Source of the DNA: Rotaria sordida | Lineage: Eukaryota; Rotifera; Eurotatoria; Philodinida; Philodinidae | NCBI GenBank assembly: GCA_905250125.1 | Contig: CAJNOL010000297.1 | Span: 102,815-166,814 of the forward strand | Direction of reading: 5' to 3' | DNA: 64,000 nucleotides | In this document: piece after piece, positions 9,446 through 22,214 of the stretch | How the letters are laid out: each line of letters opens with the position of its first letter | How positions within the stretch are numbered: the first letter of the stretch is position 1 | Position numbers and translations under genes: made by a program | The notes under the pieces: generated by a model | Databases searched by the model: none | What the model was told of the DNA's origin: nothing | What the model saw: the letters and a program-made list of their open reading frames with translations, nothing else

Positions 9446-10451
9446 GATAAGTCATATTATAGAATTATTAAGAAAATAAATCCAATGTTACGAATGACTA
9501 TTCAAATGAAATAACAATGATCATAAATGATTCTTATGGTCGTTTACAGATTTACACAAACTTCACATTGATCGAGCTGAGTATATTCATATTCTATCTC
9601 GATATTAAAAGTCATCGTAGTAATCTTAACAGATTCATAAATGTGATTAGTCACAATATTTAAATTAAAATTATTTCTCAATATTTTCTTTTCCCGTTCA
9701 ATTATTGAAAAAAAAAATTCTAATTTGTTTTACTTCTTTGAATTGAATAAAAAACGAAGAAAATGTCTCTTATTTATCCATAGACGTATATTCTTAACAT
9801 GAAAACTTAATAGAAACTAGATTTATCCTGAATCCAAGTAAAATATATCTTAAGTTTGTAATATCATCGGTATAATATATTTAAAACTGTTTTTTTTTTT
9901 ATAATTTAGATAAGAATTTCAATAATTTGTTGTTAATATCTATGGATGATGATTAGATTTATTTTTTATTGCAATTAATCTTAATAAAGAATAAAATAGC
10001 GAGTTTATCTAAAGGATGAAATAATAAGTCTGTACGTAAATAGGTGCCATCTATCATAAACAAACAGTGTGACATAATGAGTCACAATTGTCCCTCTTGT
10101 TTTCTTCCCATTTCCAACAAACGAATCAAATATTAGCTTTCGTAATATGACGTGGAAGCTTCTGGTTTCTTAATAGATTGCATTAGATTTATTTGCTTTC
10201 GTTTTGAATCATTTGTTTTTTTTCTCCTATATAATAAATTTTTTTACACTTTTTTTTAGATTGACATATACAAAAACAAGGAAATTTAAAATAATGATCT
10301 GCTATTAAATTATTTGTGCATTATGGCACTTTATCTTCACTTATATGGAAGAATATATCAATCAATATAATAAAAATTTATTAAGAATAAATCATTTTTA
10401 AATAATATAGTATAATACAATTTGTTGAAAATAATTTAAAATAAATAAAGA

Positions 10452-13400
10452 ATGAATACTGCCGAATTTGATTATGACACATTTCTTGATGGTTTAGAAA
10501 GTGTTGATAGACTTTCTAATAATACAGTATGAATCGATAGAAATTGTTAACTGGTTTTTTTTTTCTAAAAAATATTTGTTTTTATATTTGAATAGATATC
10601 ACCAAGAACAACATCATCAACTGAAAATGATTCCGATTATGGAATAGCACATACACCTATGCTGTCTACTGGATTAGATAATACAGTTATTAATCTTGAT
10701 GATCTTGGTAATTTTATTTATTGAAAATAAATTTTAAAAAAAACAACAACTAACGATTATTTTAATTTTTTTAAAGATATATTTCCATTAAACATGGAAA
10801 GTCCATTATCAGATGATCAAAATGGTGAATTCAATCATTTCTCAGCTCTATTTGATGAAACAGTAAGAAAAATGAAAGTTATGATTTTTTTTCTTAAATA
10901 TTTCTATGAATATTTTAATTTAGAATCCATTAATGTCTCCTGATAATTCAACTTTTGAAAATTTATTTTCTAATTTTGATTTACCAGTAGAACAAAATCA
11001 AGAAAAATTACAACAAATAGTAAGTCAATTTTATAAAAAAAAAAAAATCGTCATAATCTTAAATGTAATATTGTTAGCCATCATCTCAATTACCAATTAT
11101 TTTACCAAAACCATCTGATATTCCTCCAATTCAAAATTGTATTAAACTTCAATCATATACAAATACAACATCTACTGGACCAAAATTTATTAAACTTGAA
11201 CCAAATAATCCAAATATAAGAATAATAAATCCATCAAGATCAATTTCATTTGCTAATCTACCAGTTATCAAAATGCCTTTAGCAACAAATGATTTATTAG
11301 TTAAACAAAATGATAGAATAACAACTCCACCAATAAAACGACGTCGTTCGGATAGTCCAACAAATAATGATAATATATATCAAAAATCAACATTGACACT
11401 TGATCAACTTAAACTTCAATATCGAAATATGACTGTAAATAATAATAATAATTATTATTATTATATTCTATTTATTTTAGGAAGAAGCTTTGAAAAAACA
11501 TCTTCGAATGATTAAAAATCGAGAATCAGCATCACTTTCACGTAAACGACGAAAAGACGTTCGTTTTTTGTTTTTTTTTATTTAATTAAATGTTATTTAT
11601 TTATTTATTTATTTTTGTTTTTTTGTTAGTTAATGGAAAATCTTGATGTTCAAGTTAAACAATTAAAAGATGAAAATGAAGAATTAAAAAGACAAAATTC
11701 AAAATTATTGACTCGTATTCATACATTAGAAATGGAGGTTTGTTTTAATAATCAAATTAACAACAAAAACGAAGATTTTTTTTTGTTTTTGTTAATTAAA
11801 TAGAATGAAATTTTAAAAAAATATAAAATTCCAAATAGTCCAATAACAACACGAACACAAAAACCTCTTATACTTATGGGTATTCTTCTATTAGTTGTTT
11901 TTAATGTATTTACATTAAAGTAAATTAAATATTTTTTATTTATTTATTTATTAATTTTTGATGAGATTTATTTTATTTAGATCTCTTTCACCTATTTCAA
12001 ATCAATCATCAAATCCTCTTGATTTATATAATAACGAAGGAGCAATTGTTCCTAGTCGAACAATTCTTAGTCATCATCGTACTAATAATGATAAATCCTA
12101 TATAAACAGTAATGAACATGATTATGGACCAGATGGAACTCAAAATTATAATGATTATCCATCAGTTATACCAAATTATCCTTATATACAATGTGTTGCT
12201 TATATTAATAAAACACATTCACAAAGGTAAGACCATTTTATCTTCAAAATTTATCATAACAAATTGATTTTTTCTTTATCAAAATAAAATCATAATATGT
12301 TTTCATTTTTTCGAATCCATATCGATTTATAAATTGAGATGCAAACATCTATATCGTCATTGAATACTGAAACAGATCAGATATTTATTACCTGAAATAA
12401 CTTGAATAACAATAATTTTAAAAAGTTGATCAGTTCTTATTCCTAGATATAGTTATATCACATATTAAAAGATACATCATTTTTACTATAATTTTGTGTT
12501 TTATTGCCATATGAAGTATTCCAATTGTCTGTTGTTCATAGAAAGAGGACGACAGATGAGATTGTCAATTAAATAAGTTGACCTAATTCGTCGTAGTTTT
12601 AAAAGCGAAGATGTCGCATTCATTTATGTTCGCAATAATCTCTGAATCATTTGATGCTATAAATAGATCATATTTCTAATATATTTATCTATAAAAAAGT
12701 TTGAATTGCGTATTAAGAATAACTGAAGATATATCAATAACTCGAATCAATTAACATATATAACCAATGTGTTTAGATGATAGACCCAAGTCAGATGAGA
12801 TGGGATAGAAAAAATGTTTCCATGGTATAGATTATTATGATTTGTCCCATCATATATAGAGCTCTGGTTTATAAATCGATGAAAACTATGTTAATAAATA
12901 GTTATCGTTTTTTAATTAATTAAAGAATAAAAAGTCAATTTAATCTAATCGAATTAAAAAAAATATTTGTATATTGATTTAAAAAAGTAATTTGTTTAGA
13001 ATTAATCGAGATCTTCATTCTTGGGTTCAAGATCATAATGAAAAAAGTGCAAAGAGTGAATCAGTAATAATACCTGATTCAAAATCTCTTAGTTTGCCAT
13101 CAAATGAAATTGTTCGAAGTAAAAGTGATTCATCAATTGAACCTTTACAACATATTTCACGAAAAGTTGCACGAGAAACAAAGTTTGTATTTTTATTATT
13201 TATATTAATAAAAAAAAAAAAAGAAAAAATATAAATTTATTTTAACTAAAGATATCAATCGGAAAGTAAAGGTCATATTCAGCCATATAAAACGTATGAA
13301 GCTAATTATGATGATTTTATTGAAACACTCGATAGAAAAAATGATACACTTTATTTTGTATCATTTAAACGAGTATGAACTTTTTTTTAATTTTCATATT

Positions 13401-13737
13401 TATTTAAATAAATATTGAATTTAATTAAGGATCATCTTATAATTCCGGCAAAAGTACAAAATCAAACTCAACGACCAAAAATGTCTCTTATATTACCAGC
13501 ATCAATGGCTAATTTAAATAGTATTTATTCTAATAATAATAATAATAAATTTGAAATATAATTTAAAATTTATTTCTAGAATCATTAAATGTACCAAAAA
13601 ATCATGTTCCAATGATAAAAATTGATTGTGAAGTTGAAGATACAAAACTTGTTTTTGTTAAACATAATCATATACCATCATCATATCGAAATGATTTATT
13701 TCAATATTATTCATCGACATCACAATCTTCATTATAA
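10452..13737 (+). CDS. ATF6: ATF6-type ER-anchored bZIP transcription factor
   Basis: Thirteen exons join in phase to about 608 residues: 10452-10526, 10596-10707, 10777-10862, 10924-11019, 11078-11434, 11481-11558, 11630-11737, 11804-11919, 11981-12226, 13000-13182, 13252-13372, 13430-13520, 13580-13737. An acidic Ser/Asn-rich N-terminus comes first. The basic region MIKNRESASLSRKRRK (about 252-267) and a leucine zipper (about 269-310) follow, then one membrane span (about 325-342) and a lumenal part with INRDLHSWV and VSFKRDHLIIPA, both close to ATF6. RTIL at about 369-372 just after the membrane fits the site-1 protease pattern. ATF6 senses misfolded protein in the ER, is cut in the Golgi, and its bZIP part enters the nucleus to induce chaperone genes. 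Length is near the human form (670). Introns are 45-70 bp apart from one of 773 bp (12227-12999). The gene looks intact. Confidence 0.93.
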
Positions 13738-14426
13738 TCTTATTTTATAAAGAAAAAATTCACTATATATTGAATTAATCATGAAAAATAAATATTATCT
13801 TGAATACATTTATTCGTGTTTTTTTTATTCTATCGATTAATAAAATGTATATTATATTTATTTAATTAGTTTTATGTTTATATTTTTCTTTAATAAAGAA
13901 CTTTCTCTTTTTCTCTCTCTCTTATATTTTTATTTAATTAATCAAAAAATAAATTGAATTATGTTTTCTTTTTATTATTGAAATGAGAATTAATTAAGCG
14001 AAAATGAAACATCGAACATGTTGATCTTGAGTCAATATTTATTGAAATATCTATGAGAAGAAAGATTATTAATTTTATTAGGAATAAAAACTAAAGGTGA
14101 TTAGCATATTGATATAGCCATCTCTACCTTAGATTCTTATCTTTTTTTTTTTTTATTTTGAATAATTTATTCTCATAACTATATTGTATATTATTATACG
14201 AAGGTCAATAAATCACTATTATAGAAAGAAAAATTTCTCTCGGTTTATTCCGTAAAAACAAAATTTAGAAATATCTCCAGTTAAACGTATTTTTTCTCAT
14301 TAAAAACCCAAGCTAGTAGTTCTAAAACATTTTCTTTACGACACATTTTATTGGTATAAAAACGCATATCTATTGCATGTTTTACCAAAAAACTTTGAAC
14401 AGTTTCAGGAAAGACATGTTGTACTT

Positions 14427-14944
14427 AGTATAACCTAGGTAAATTTAGCACCATATTCGAGTTTTTTGCATCTCGATTCACTTTTCGACTTGGGTTGGCT
14501 CTCTACTTGGTTGGGTTATATGCAGAATTAAATTCTGCATCGAGTGGCACCATTTTTAACTGGGATCATCGATCAAAAAATTTATTTTTATCCAAAATAC
14601 CGACTTTTTTTAGAACTTTTCCAAAAGTATTTTGCGTCCGAATTTGCTCTCTCACTTGGCTTGGCTCTACAAATGGTTGGGTTGAGTTCAGAATTCAATT
14701 CCGTGTCGAATGATACTAATTTCGACTAGGGTTATCGGACCAAATCGACAGGTGAGAGTGAACAAGAGGACCAGAAATTTTGACCTGGCATTGTTACCGT
14801 CATCTATTTTTTTTGCCCGACAACCCTAGTCGAAATTAGTATCATTCGACGCAGAATTGAATTCTGAACTCAACCCAAGCGAGAGAGCGAATCCGGACGC
14901 AAAAAACTCGAATATGGTGCTAACTTTACCTAGGTCTCAGTATA
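14427..14944. mobile_element. foldback/MITE element with CCTAGGTAAA ends
   Basis: The ends pair as CCTAGGTAAA..TTTACCTAGG, followed by CACCATATTCGAG and its complement. An inner pair of blocks (about 14635-14735 and 14820-14905) is almost identical as reverse complements, with CGACTAGGGTT/AACCCTAGTCG closest to the centre. It is GC-richer than its surroundings. It contains no transposase, so it is non-autonomous. Confidence 0.85.
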
Positions 14945-15541
14945 AGCAATGTTGAGCTCTAGCTGACATACAAATTCTTTTTCTAGTTATTTATACTTAA
15001 TATTTTCTTAAAGACTAATCGAGCATCTGAGTCTGTCAATTATAGCTTGACCTTTTTTCTACCAGTTATAATATATCTTAACTAAAATCGTTAGAGTTTT
15101 TGTCAAAGTTCCTCAGAAACATAAGATAGAATGATGGAAATATAATAAAATAATTGATAAGAAATAGAAAAATGCATTTACAGAGAAAAAAAACCCAAAA
15201 CATGAGTTTAGTTAACTCCTTACAGTATGAATGTAAACTGTCCATATAATCCATTCGTTAGATGTTTTCATATTTCTAAGTAAAAATTCCTATCGACATA
15301 GAAAACATTTTCAATGGATTCATTTTCTATTAATTCCTGTTTTTTTTCTTATTAACATATCAGGAATTTTTCCAAGATGGCAGTCAATTATTAGTCAGAT
15401 ATAAATGTGTCAACTATTTATCTGTATGAAACCTATCTATAAAATAGAATGTTTCGAAGATTGTATAACAACGATTAAGATTCATGCAAAGAAATCTTTC
15501 ACTTTCCAAACAGAAACAGCAAAGATATCCGTATAAATATC

Positions 15542-16210
15542 CAGTACTGACCAAAAATATAGAACCACTTTATTTTTGTTTTTTTTCTATAATGCTCAAT
15601 AATTAGCTAAAATCCAAATAATGATTCTAATAGGCAATGAAGTTTCCTATTTAATACACTTTAGAACAGAATTTCATCAATGAGCCATGATGGAAAGATT
15701 TCTAGAAAAGCAAAAACTATATTTTTCAAATCGAGGAAGACGTTGTTGAAATAATTTTTCGACAATATCATCTTAAAGAGCCCAAAATTTTGAACAGAAT
15801 GATGGGTCACCATATTTTTCACTACCTTCCATTAAAAAGTTACAGCCAACACAAAAGAAAAACAAAAAAAAAGTAACTTTTTAGGCAATTTTCATCGATT
15901 TTTTTATTTTTTATGTTGGTTGTAACTTTTTAATGGAAGGTCGTAGAAAATGCGGTGATCCATCATTTTTGGCTCTTTAAAATGGCATTGTCGAAAAATG
16001 ATTTCAACAATGTCTTTTCGGATTTGAAAAATACAGTTTTTGCTTTTCTATAAATCTTTTCCTCATGGTTCATTGATGAAACTCTGCTATAAAGTGTATT
16101 AAATAAGAAACTTCATCGTCTATCAGAGTCATTATTTGGATTTAAGGTAACTATTGAGCATTATAGAAAAAATAAAAAATAAAGTGGTTCTATATTTTTG
16201 ACCAGTACTG
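15542..16210. mobile_element. Tc1/mariner-type foldback MITE with CAGTACTG ends
   Basis: Ends CAGTACTG..CAGTACTG are reverse complements and continue into AAAAATATAGAACCACTTTA on both sides. The arms are some 300 bp long and meet near 15870-15890 around an AACTTTTTAATGGAAGG block. The end sequence resembles Tc1/mariner termini, and TA follows the right end. The left flank is not a clean TA, so the exact duplication is uncertain. No coding content. Confidence 0.8.
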
Positions 16211-17400
16211 TAAATCGAATGAAAATAGAACATGTCTTCGTCTATTAATCGACTTAATTTAATAATAATAGAATAAATTTATCAATTGGAAATAGGAGAC
16301 ATAAATATGAATAGATATAATCAATTCAATTGTTGACAATAAAGAACATAGTTAGTGTAATCGATACAAAACAAAAATAAAATGAAAGATGTTTATTATC
16401 GGTATTAATCGTAAATAATGGTTGGAGAGAACGATAAACTTTTATATATTAAAGTGCGCTATTCATTAAATGAATAGGTTATGTTTATATTCGAGTTTTT
16501 TATTAATAACATAGGATTTAACATATCTCGGTGGTCTATACAAAAAATCAATAATGAAAAACAAAAATAAGCTCGGTTAATATGTGAGTTAAGTATTATG
16601 ATGAGGATAAACAAGCATCTAATAGCTTTTTTCTTATTAAATCAAATATTTTTTAATGAAATGAAACTATATGATAAAATAAATTCTCTATGTATAGTTT
16701 ACTAGAAATTTTGTTTAAAATTAATAAAAAAAAACTTTCTATAATTGATCGTTGCATAGAATGATTCGACAGAGTTGTTACCACGGTATAATCTTATTTA
16801 ATAAGTTTTCATAGTTGTTCAAAAGATTCTTTTAATCAAAGTAAACTTGTTTTATTCATCTGCGTTTGTCCTATTTTTTACATTATTATTTGTTTGATTA
16901 TTAATATTCAAATAGATTCTGCTGTGCTTTCGTCATTAAATTTATATTGAGAACTGTTTTATTTAATCGATATATCTTTGAATACAATAATATAAAATAT
17001 TTTTCTATATGTTAACAGATTTTTATTTTATAAAAAAAAAGAGATTTTTACTCAAAATAGGAATTCAAATATTCATTTAACTTGTGTATAAAATAACTCA
17101 TTTTTCTTCAAAAAAGTGCATTATAAAGACAATATTCTACTGCGTTTGTAAAATAATCTTTTTTCTCCTCAATCGAACGCCAAAAACAACTTGTTTAAAA
17201 ACATGACGAACGAGCGAGTCAAACGCTTAAAAGTAAACGGTACTCGAACGATATTTTAAATAGCATTAATTGAAGAGACAAAAACACGTTCAAGCGGTGT
17301 TTTTTAGTTAAAAAAACGTGCTTAAACGCAAAAATAACATTCTTCTTTCTAAAATTTGACTATGAAACTATGTTTTGTATAATTTCTCTTTCATGAGATT

Positions 17401-17664
17401 TGTAGAGGATATATCAAAATTCTAGACTCTTCTGTCCTATATAGAAAAAAAATGAATATACATCTTCCAAAAGAATTCTAATTGTTTAATTTATATGTTC
17501 GTTAGATATATGAATCTATGTTATATATAGACATGTCTATGTGCTACATAGATTCATATATCTAACGAACATATGAATTAAACAATTAGATCTCTTTTGA
17601 AGATACATATTTATTTGTTTTTGTATATAGCACAGGGATGTCTAGAATTCTGATATACCCTGTA
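17401..17664. mobile_element. short foldback element
   Basis: TGTA(C/G)AGG(A/G)TATATC ends pair at 17401 and 17664. The inner arms share CTAATTGTTTAATTYATATG and TTCGTTAGATATATGAATCT. The inner 45 bp of each arm are almost identical, so the copy is younger than its neighbours. The loop around 17535 is a set of short ATAGACATGTCTATG palindromes. It lies about 290 bp before the transaldolase start. Confidence 0.85.
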
Positions 17665-17954
17665 CATTCATCGGATGCTCATCTTAAATATAATATTAGA
17701 AAATATTCTTATTTTTATATCGAAAAACCAATTGATCAGTAAACGATTCGATATTTTACTAAATAATATGATGATGTGGTAATAAGTTATATTTGCAATA
17801 TCATGATTACTGTAGTTATGTACGTTGAAGACAATAAAAATAAATCTGTAAGAGAAGAAATATTTCTTATTTAGTAAATAAGTAAAAAAAAGAAAGCGTA
17901 ATTAAATTTGTTTATCTTTGTTCTATATTAAAAAATAAGTAATAAGAACTTTAA

Positions 17955-19000
17955 ATGGCAAATCTTCTTGAACAAGTTCGTCAATCAACAACAATTGTTG
18001 CTGATACAGGTGATTTTGAATCAATAAAAAAATCTAAACCAATAGATGCAACAACAAATCCTTCATTAATATTATCAGCTGCTAATATGAAAGAATATAA
18101 TTATTTAATTGAAGATGTTATTAATAAATCTCGAGAAAAAAATTCATCAATAACATATGAACAAACAATAATTGATGATATAATTGATAATATATATATT
18201 TGATTTGGTGAAGAAATTCTTAAAATAATTCCAGGTCGTGTTTCAACTGAAGTTGATGCACGTCTTTCATTTGATTATCAAGGACAAATAGATAAAGCTC
18301 GACATTTAATTGATTTATATGAAAAACGTGGTATATCAAAAGAACGTATTTTAATTAAATTATCATCAACATGGGAAGGTATACAAGCAGCTAAAATATT
18401 AGAAGATAAATATGGTATACATTGTAATATGACATTCATTTTTTCTTTTGTACAAGCATTAGCATGTGCTGATGCTAACGTTACATTAATATCACCTTTT
18501 GTTGGAAGAATTTTTGATTGGTTTGTTGAAAAAAAAGGAATATATGAATATAATATTGAAGAAGATCCTGGTGTTGTAAGTAAATCATTTTATTTATATA
18601 TTTATTTATATATTATGTTTAGATGAGTGTTACACGTATTTATAATTATTATAAACATCATAATATAAAAACAGTTATTATGGCTGCTTCATTTCGTAAT
18701 ATAAAACAAATTCTTGGTTTAACTGGATGTGATTTATTAACAATAACTCCTAAATTACTTGATCAATTAGCATCAGAAAATACGAAAGAAAATGAAAAAA
18801 TTCAAGTTTATTTACATAAAGAACATCCAAAATGTGCACGTGATAAAAAACATGAAAAACTCGATGAAAAAACATTTCGTTGGATGTTAAATGAAGATGA
18901 AATGGCTAATGAGAAATTAGCTGATGGAATACGAAAATTTGCTGTTGATGCTCAAAAACTTGAAGATCTTATTCGAAATCGTCTTCAACAAATCAAATAA
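17955..19000 (+). CDS. TALDO1: transaldolase with one in-frame TGA
   Basis: Two exons (17955-18575 and 18623-19000) with a 47-bp GT-AG intron give about 332 codons, equal in length to animal transaldolases. The enzyme moves a dihydroxyacetone unit between sugar phosphates in the non-oxidative pentose phosphate pathway in the cytosol. Family landmarks are ADTGDF (16-21, catalytic Asp 20), [10 protein letters not shown] (31-40), [15 protein letters not shown] (93-107), [12 protein letters not shown] (132-143, Schiff-base Lys 135) and LISPFVGRI further on. Everything aligns without gaps. Codon 83 (18201-18203) is TGA where the family has a Leu, one base from TTA. All other codons look conserved. 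It is either a recent nonsense allele, one dead copy in a degenerate polyploid genome, or a base-call error. Confidence 0.9.
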
Positions 19001-22000
19001 ATATTTATTCTTCTTCCTCTTTTTTAAATCTATACTTCTCTTATTCAACTCAACCTTTTTACATATTGTCTCATTGGGATTTTTCGAGAAATAAAACTTT
19101 ATGGAACAAATTCTCAAATAATCAAGAATTCTAGTTAATGACAATATTCAACTTAATATATAATTCATATTTCATTTTTTTTTAAATCTATCTCAGACTG
19201 AGAAATATTGTTTACGAAAGGCATAGTTTGTTGAATCTATGTCAAATTGATATAAATCTTTTTCATTTAACAAAAGCTATTTATAGTTTTCTATAGTCTT
19301 TCAAAAGTCTAACAAAAAATAAAACATAAATAAATTTTCATCAATTAAATCAATGAATATATTTCCTTTCATCATTTGATTGTCATTCATACTCGTCGAA
19401 ACTTTATTCAATATAAATCAGATAAAATAACTATAATTATAAACACATGAGAATATAAATTATTCTATTCGTATACAAGTTTAAGTCATCGATGGTTATG
19501 AAACGTAAAATGATAGACTAATTTGACAGGTAAATACCAAATCAAAATAATATTAAAGAGTTTTCTCAATTTTTTTTATCAAACTGATCATTGTAATAGA
19601 CCAAGCATATTCTCAACATCTTCCAGTAATCATACAAAAGAAAATTTTGCTCAAGTTGATGTTGATATTACAAGTGTATTAGTATAAAGTATTCTAACTG
19701 TTTGCAAAGTTTGTTCAATAGGATATTGAATGATGAAAGATCTGAATAAAGTAAGACTTCTTATGATTCGAATGATAAACAATATCAATTTGTGAGATAT
19801 ATATTTTTTGACCATATTAGATTTAAATAAGTGATTCTATTCGATGAACTTTATGATTATGTCAGTTGATATCATTTGAATTTATTCAATGGGGACGAAT
19901 GACAGATAATATCTACAAGATATTGACTAAAAATTATCTTGAAATAACAAAACGAATTAGTAACGAAAATAAAATGATTTTTTATAAAATTCTTTCGAAT
20001 ATCTTTTTTCAAATGATTGAAAATAATGGACTTCTATCTTTCCGTTCTCGATATTCATTTTTAACAATCAACGAAAATTAAATAATATCAAAAGCAAACA
20101 TTGAAAAATGTTGAATCAAATTATAGAAAGTTCATGAATAAAAGTTGAATTGTTTGAAATTTATTCAAATTGATCTTTTTCTGGCGAACTTTTCAAGTGA
20201 CTTTTATTTATTGGTTTAATAAAACTAAAGAGAATATATAGATTATTTTAAAAGATCTATTTATTCTTTGAGAATATCTATCATTGTTTGGTCTTCTATT
20301 TTTACATTGATAAAACTTTCATAACTTTGTTAACTCGATGATTTTCATCCTTAAATATAAATAATTCATTAATAAAAGTGTAAATTAGTTTAATGTATTA
20401 ATATTTAATTGAAAGTAAAATATTCTATTGTGTTTATCTTGGTATGATTATTTGTTTATTTTGAATTCTAAGATAATTTATTTTCGTACTTTTTTGTAAT
20501 GTCTTTTAGATGAAAACATTTTTCTATGACTTATTATATTCGATAATAAATGACACTATAAATTTAAGACAATTATTGTAAATATAGACGTAAGTCAACA
20601 ACAGTCTTCAAGTATCGTTTAGTGTTGTTAAAGACCTTCGAACGAAGGTTATAGTAAGATTTCTAATGTAAAAGAATGTTTGTTCTGTTCATTTTACTGT
20701 TTTCTCATAAGTATAAATTTAAAAAAAAAATCCGATTTTCATTGAATTACTGTTATGATAATTATTGTTTATAACAATAATTGAAAATAGTTTGTCATAT
20801 GAATGTTCTATTTAAATTTGCTCAAGAGTCTACTATAGTACAATAGAAAAATATATTCATCTAGAATCGATTACGAAAAGATACTAAACAACTATTCACG
20901 AATTGAAAACATAATAATAGGAAAACAAGTATTAGAATAAATATTATTTTCAAGGAGATATTAATAGATGAAACAAATTTTCAGTTTTCTCAATAAACTT
21001 TTGTTGTTTGAGACAAAAAAAATCGTCGAGTAAGAGAAGTGATGAAATTTGTATGTAGAATAGAAATAAGAGAGCAAACAAAAATAATCTCAACAATAAA
21101 TACAAAAGAATAAGTTCGATGTTCTCTTTATTTTCGGTATGATAATTTATCTATATCACAAACCAAGAGAAAATCTTACCAATTAAATCCAGGTATCAAT
21201 TTCATATTTTAGACAATCGACTCTTTCACTTTTAGACATTATCACTCATCAAACAATTTTTAATAGTTTTGTTTTTTTTTTAATTATAATAATTAGTATG
21301 AGTAAAACCTATTTAGAAATGATTAGAATAGATAGATCGAATATAATATTAATTATCAAATTATAGAATAAATAACAATAGAAGAATTCTATAAACGAGA
21401 GGATAATAATAAAACTGTACACATTTTCACCAATTTACATACTCATTTTTCTATCGTTATTAAATATTCTAATAGATGAAATAATTCAAATATTTTTTTT
21501 TTATTTTAAATAAAAATGATAATGTCTACTATAATTGTAAAAAAACAAATAAAAATCTCCTCCAAATTAGATTCGAACATGAAATATTCTGATTATGTCA
21601 AAGATTAATTATTCTATAATATCTGAATTGAATTTTCTAGATAACTTTTTTTAAATTCATAAAAAAAGATTTATTTTCAAAAGAAAAAAATCTCATCTAA
21701 TAATTAACTGTAGTAATCGAAATAATGAATAAATTCAAATCTTTCTATGTTAATTATTTTAATATATAAAAAAAGAATTTTTTGTTATATAATATATTAA
21801 TTATCTTAATAAAAATATAATTCGAATCATTTTATAATTAAATAGTTATTAAAAAATGTTTGATCACTTTTTTTGTTTTACCTTGAGAGATTAATTAGAA
21901 TTTGAATAGATTTCTCATCCCCATAAAATGGAAAGAACACGAGAAAGAAAGAGAGAGAAAAAAAAAATGAATTGATTATTGTAATAACGGTTGACTTGTT

Positions 22001-22214
22001 GATGAAACAAGATAAACAGAAGCCCAATTGAAATCTAAGAATAATAATAATTATGTAACTGTTCATTTCATTTCAAATTCACATTTCTTTTTAGTGCGGT
22101 AAGTACAATCAAAAAAAGAAAAATTTCTTTATTACGATTAGAGAAATTTTTCTTTTTTCTATTTGCTTAAAGCTATTCACTACAATTAGTCTATTAGAAA
22201 GAAAGAAAAACTAA
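19001..22214. other. non-coding interval between transaldolase and the carboxypeptidase
   Basis: AT-rich with no gene that I can support. A 71-codon frame at 19866-20081 has no recognisable motif. A 7-bp-stem palindrome (ACCTTCG-AA-CGAAGGT) lies at 20634-20649. The right part probably holds the promoter of the next gene, but no element stands out. Confidence 0.55.

Larger units (their letters stand above)
6797..10451. other. non-coding interval before ATF6
   Basis: No gene is visible on either strand. It holds two foldback elements (7028-7385 and 8885-9445). The stretches around 7390-8880 and 9450-10450 are AT-rich, with many stops in all frames. The last part is expected to contain the promoter and 5' leader of the bZIP gene, but no clear TATA box or other site can be defended. 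Confidence 0.6.
13738..17954. other. non-coding interval between ATF6 and transaldolase
   Basis: The ATF6 3' end is followed by AATAAATATT and T-rich DNA suited to polyadenylation (about 13785-13830). Three inverted-repeat elements fill 14427-14944, 15542-16210 and 17401-17664. Small frames at 14495-14729 are by-products of the first of them. The remainder is AT-rich and shows no gene. Confidence 0.6.

Noticed and set aside
14495-14729. Overlapping 61-72 codon frames
   Set aside because: They lie inside foldback arms and read both strands of a repeat; no family resemblance.
19866-20081. Small gene of 71 codons after transaldolase
   Set aside because: Lys/Asn/Ile-rich composition as expected from AT-rich DNA; no motif, no splice partners.
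20634-20649. Regulatory stem-loop (iron-responsive type)
   Set aside because: A 2-base loop and a 7-bp stem do not fit known regulatory RNA elements.
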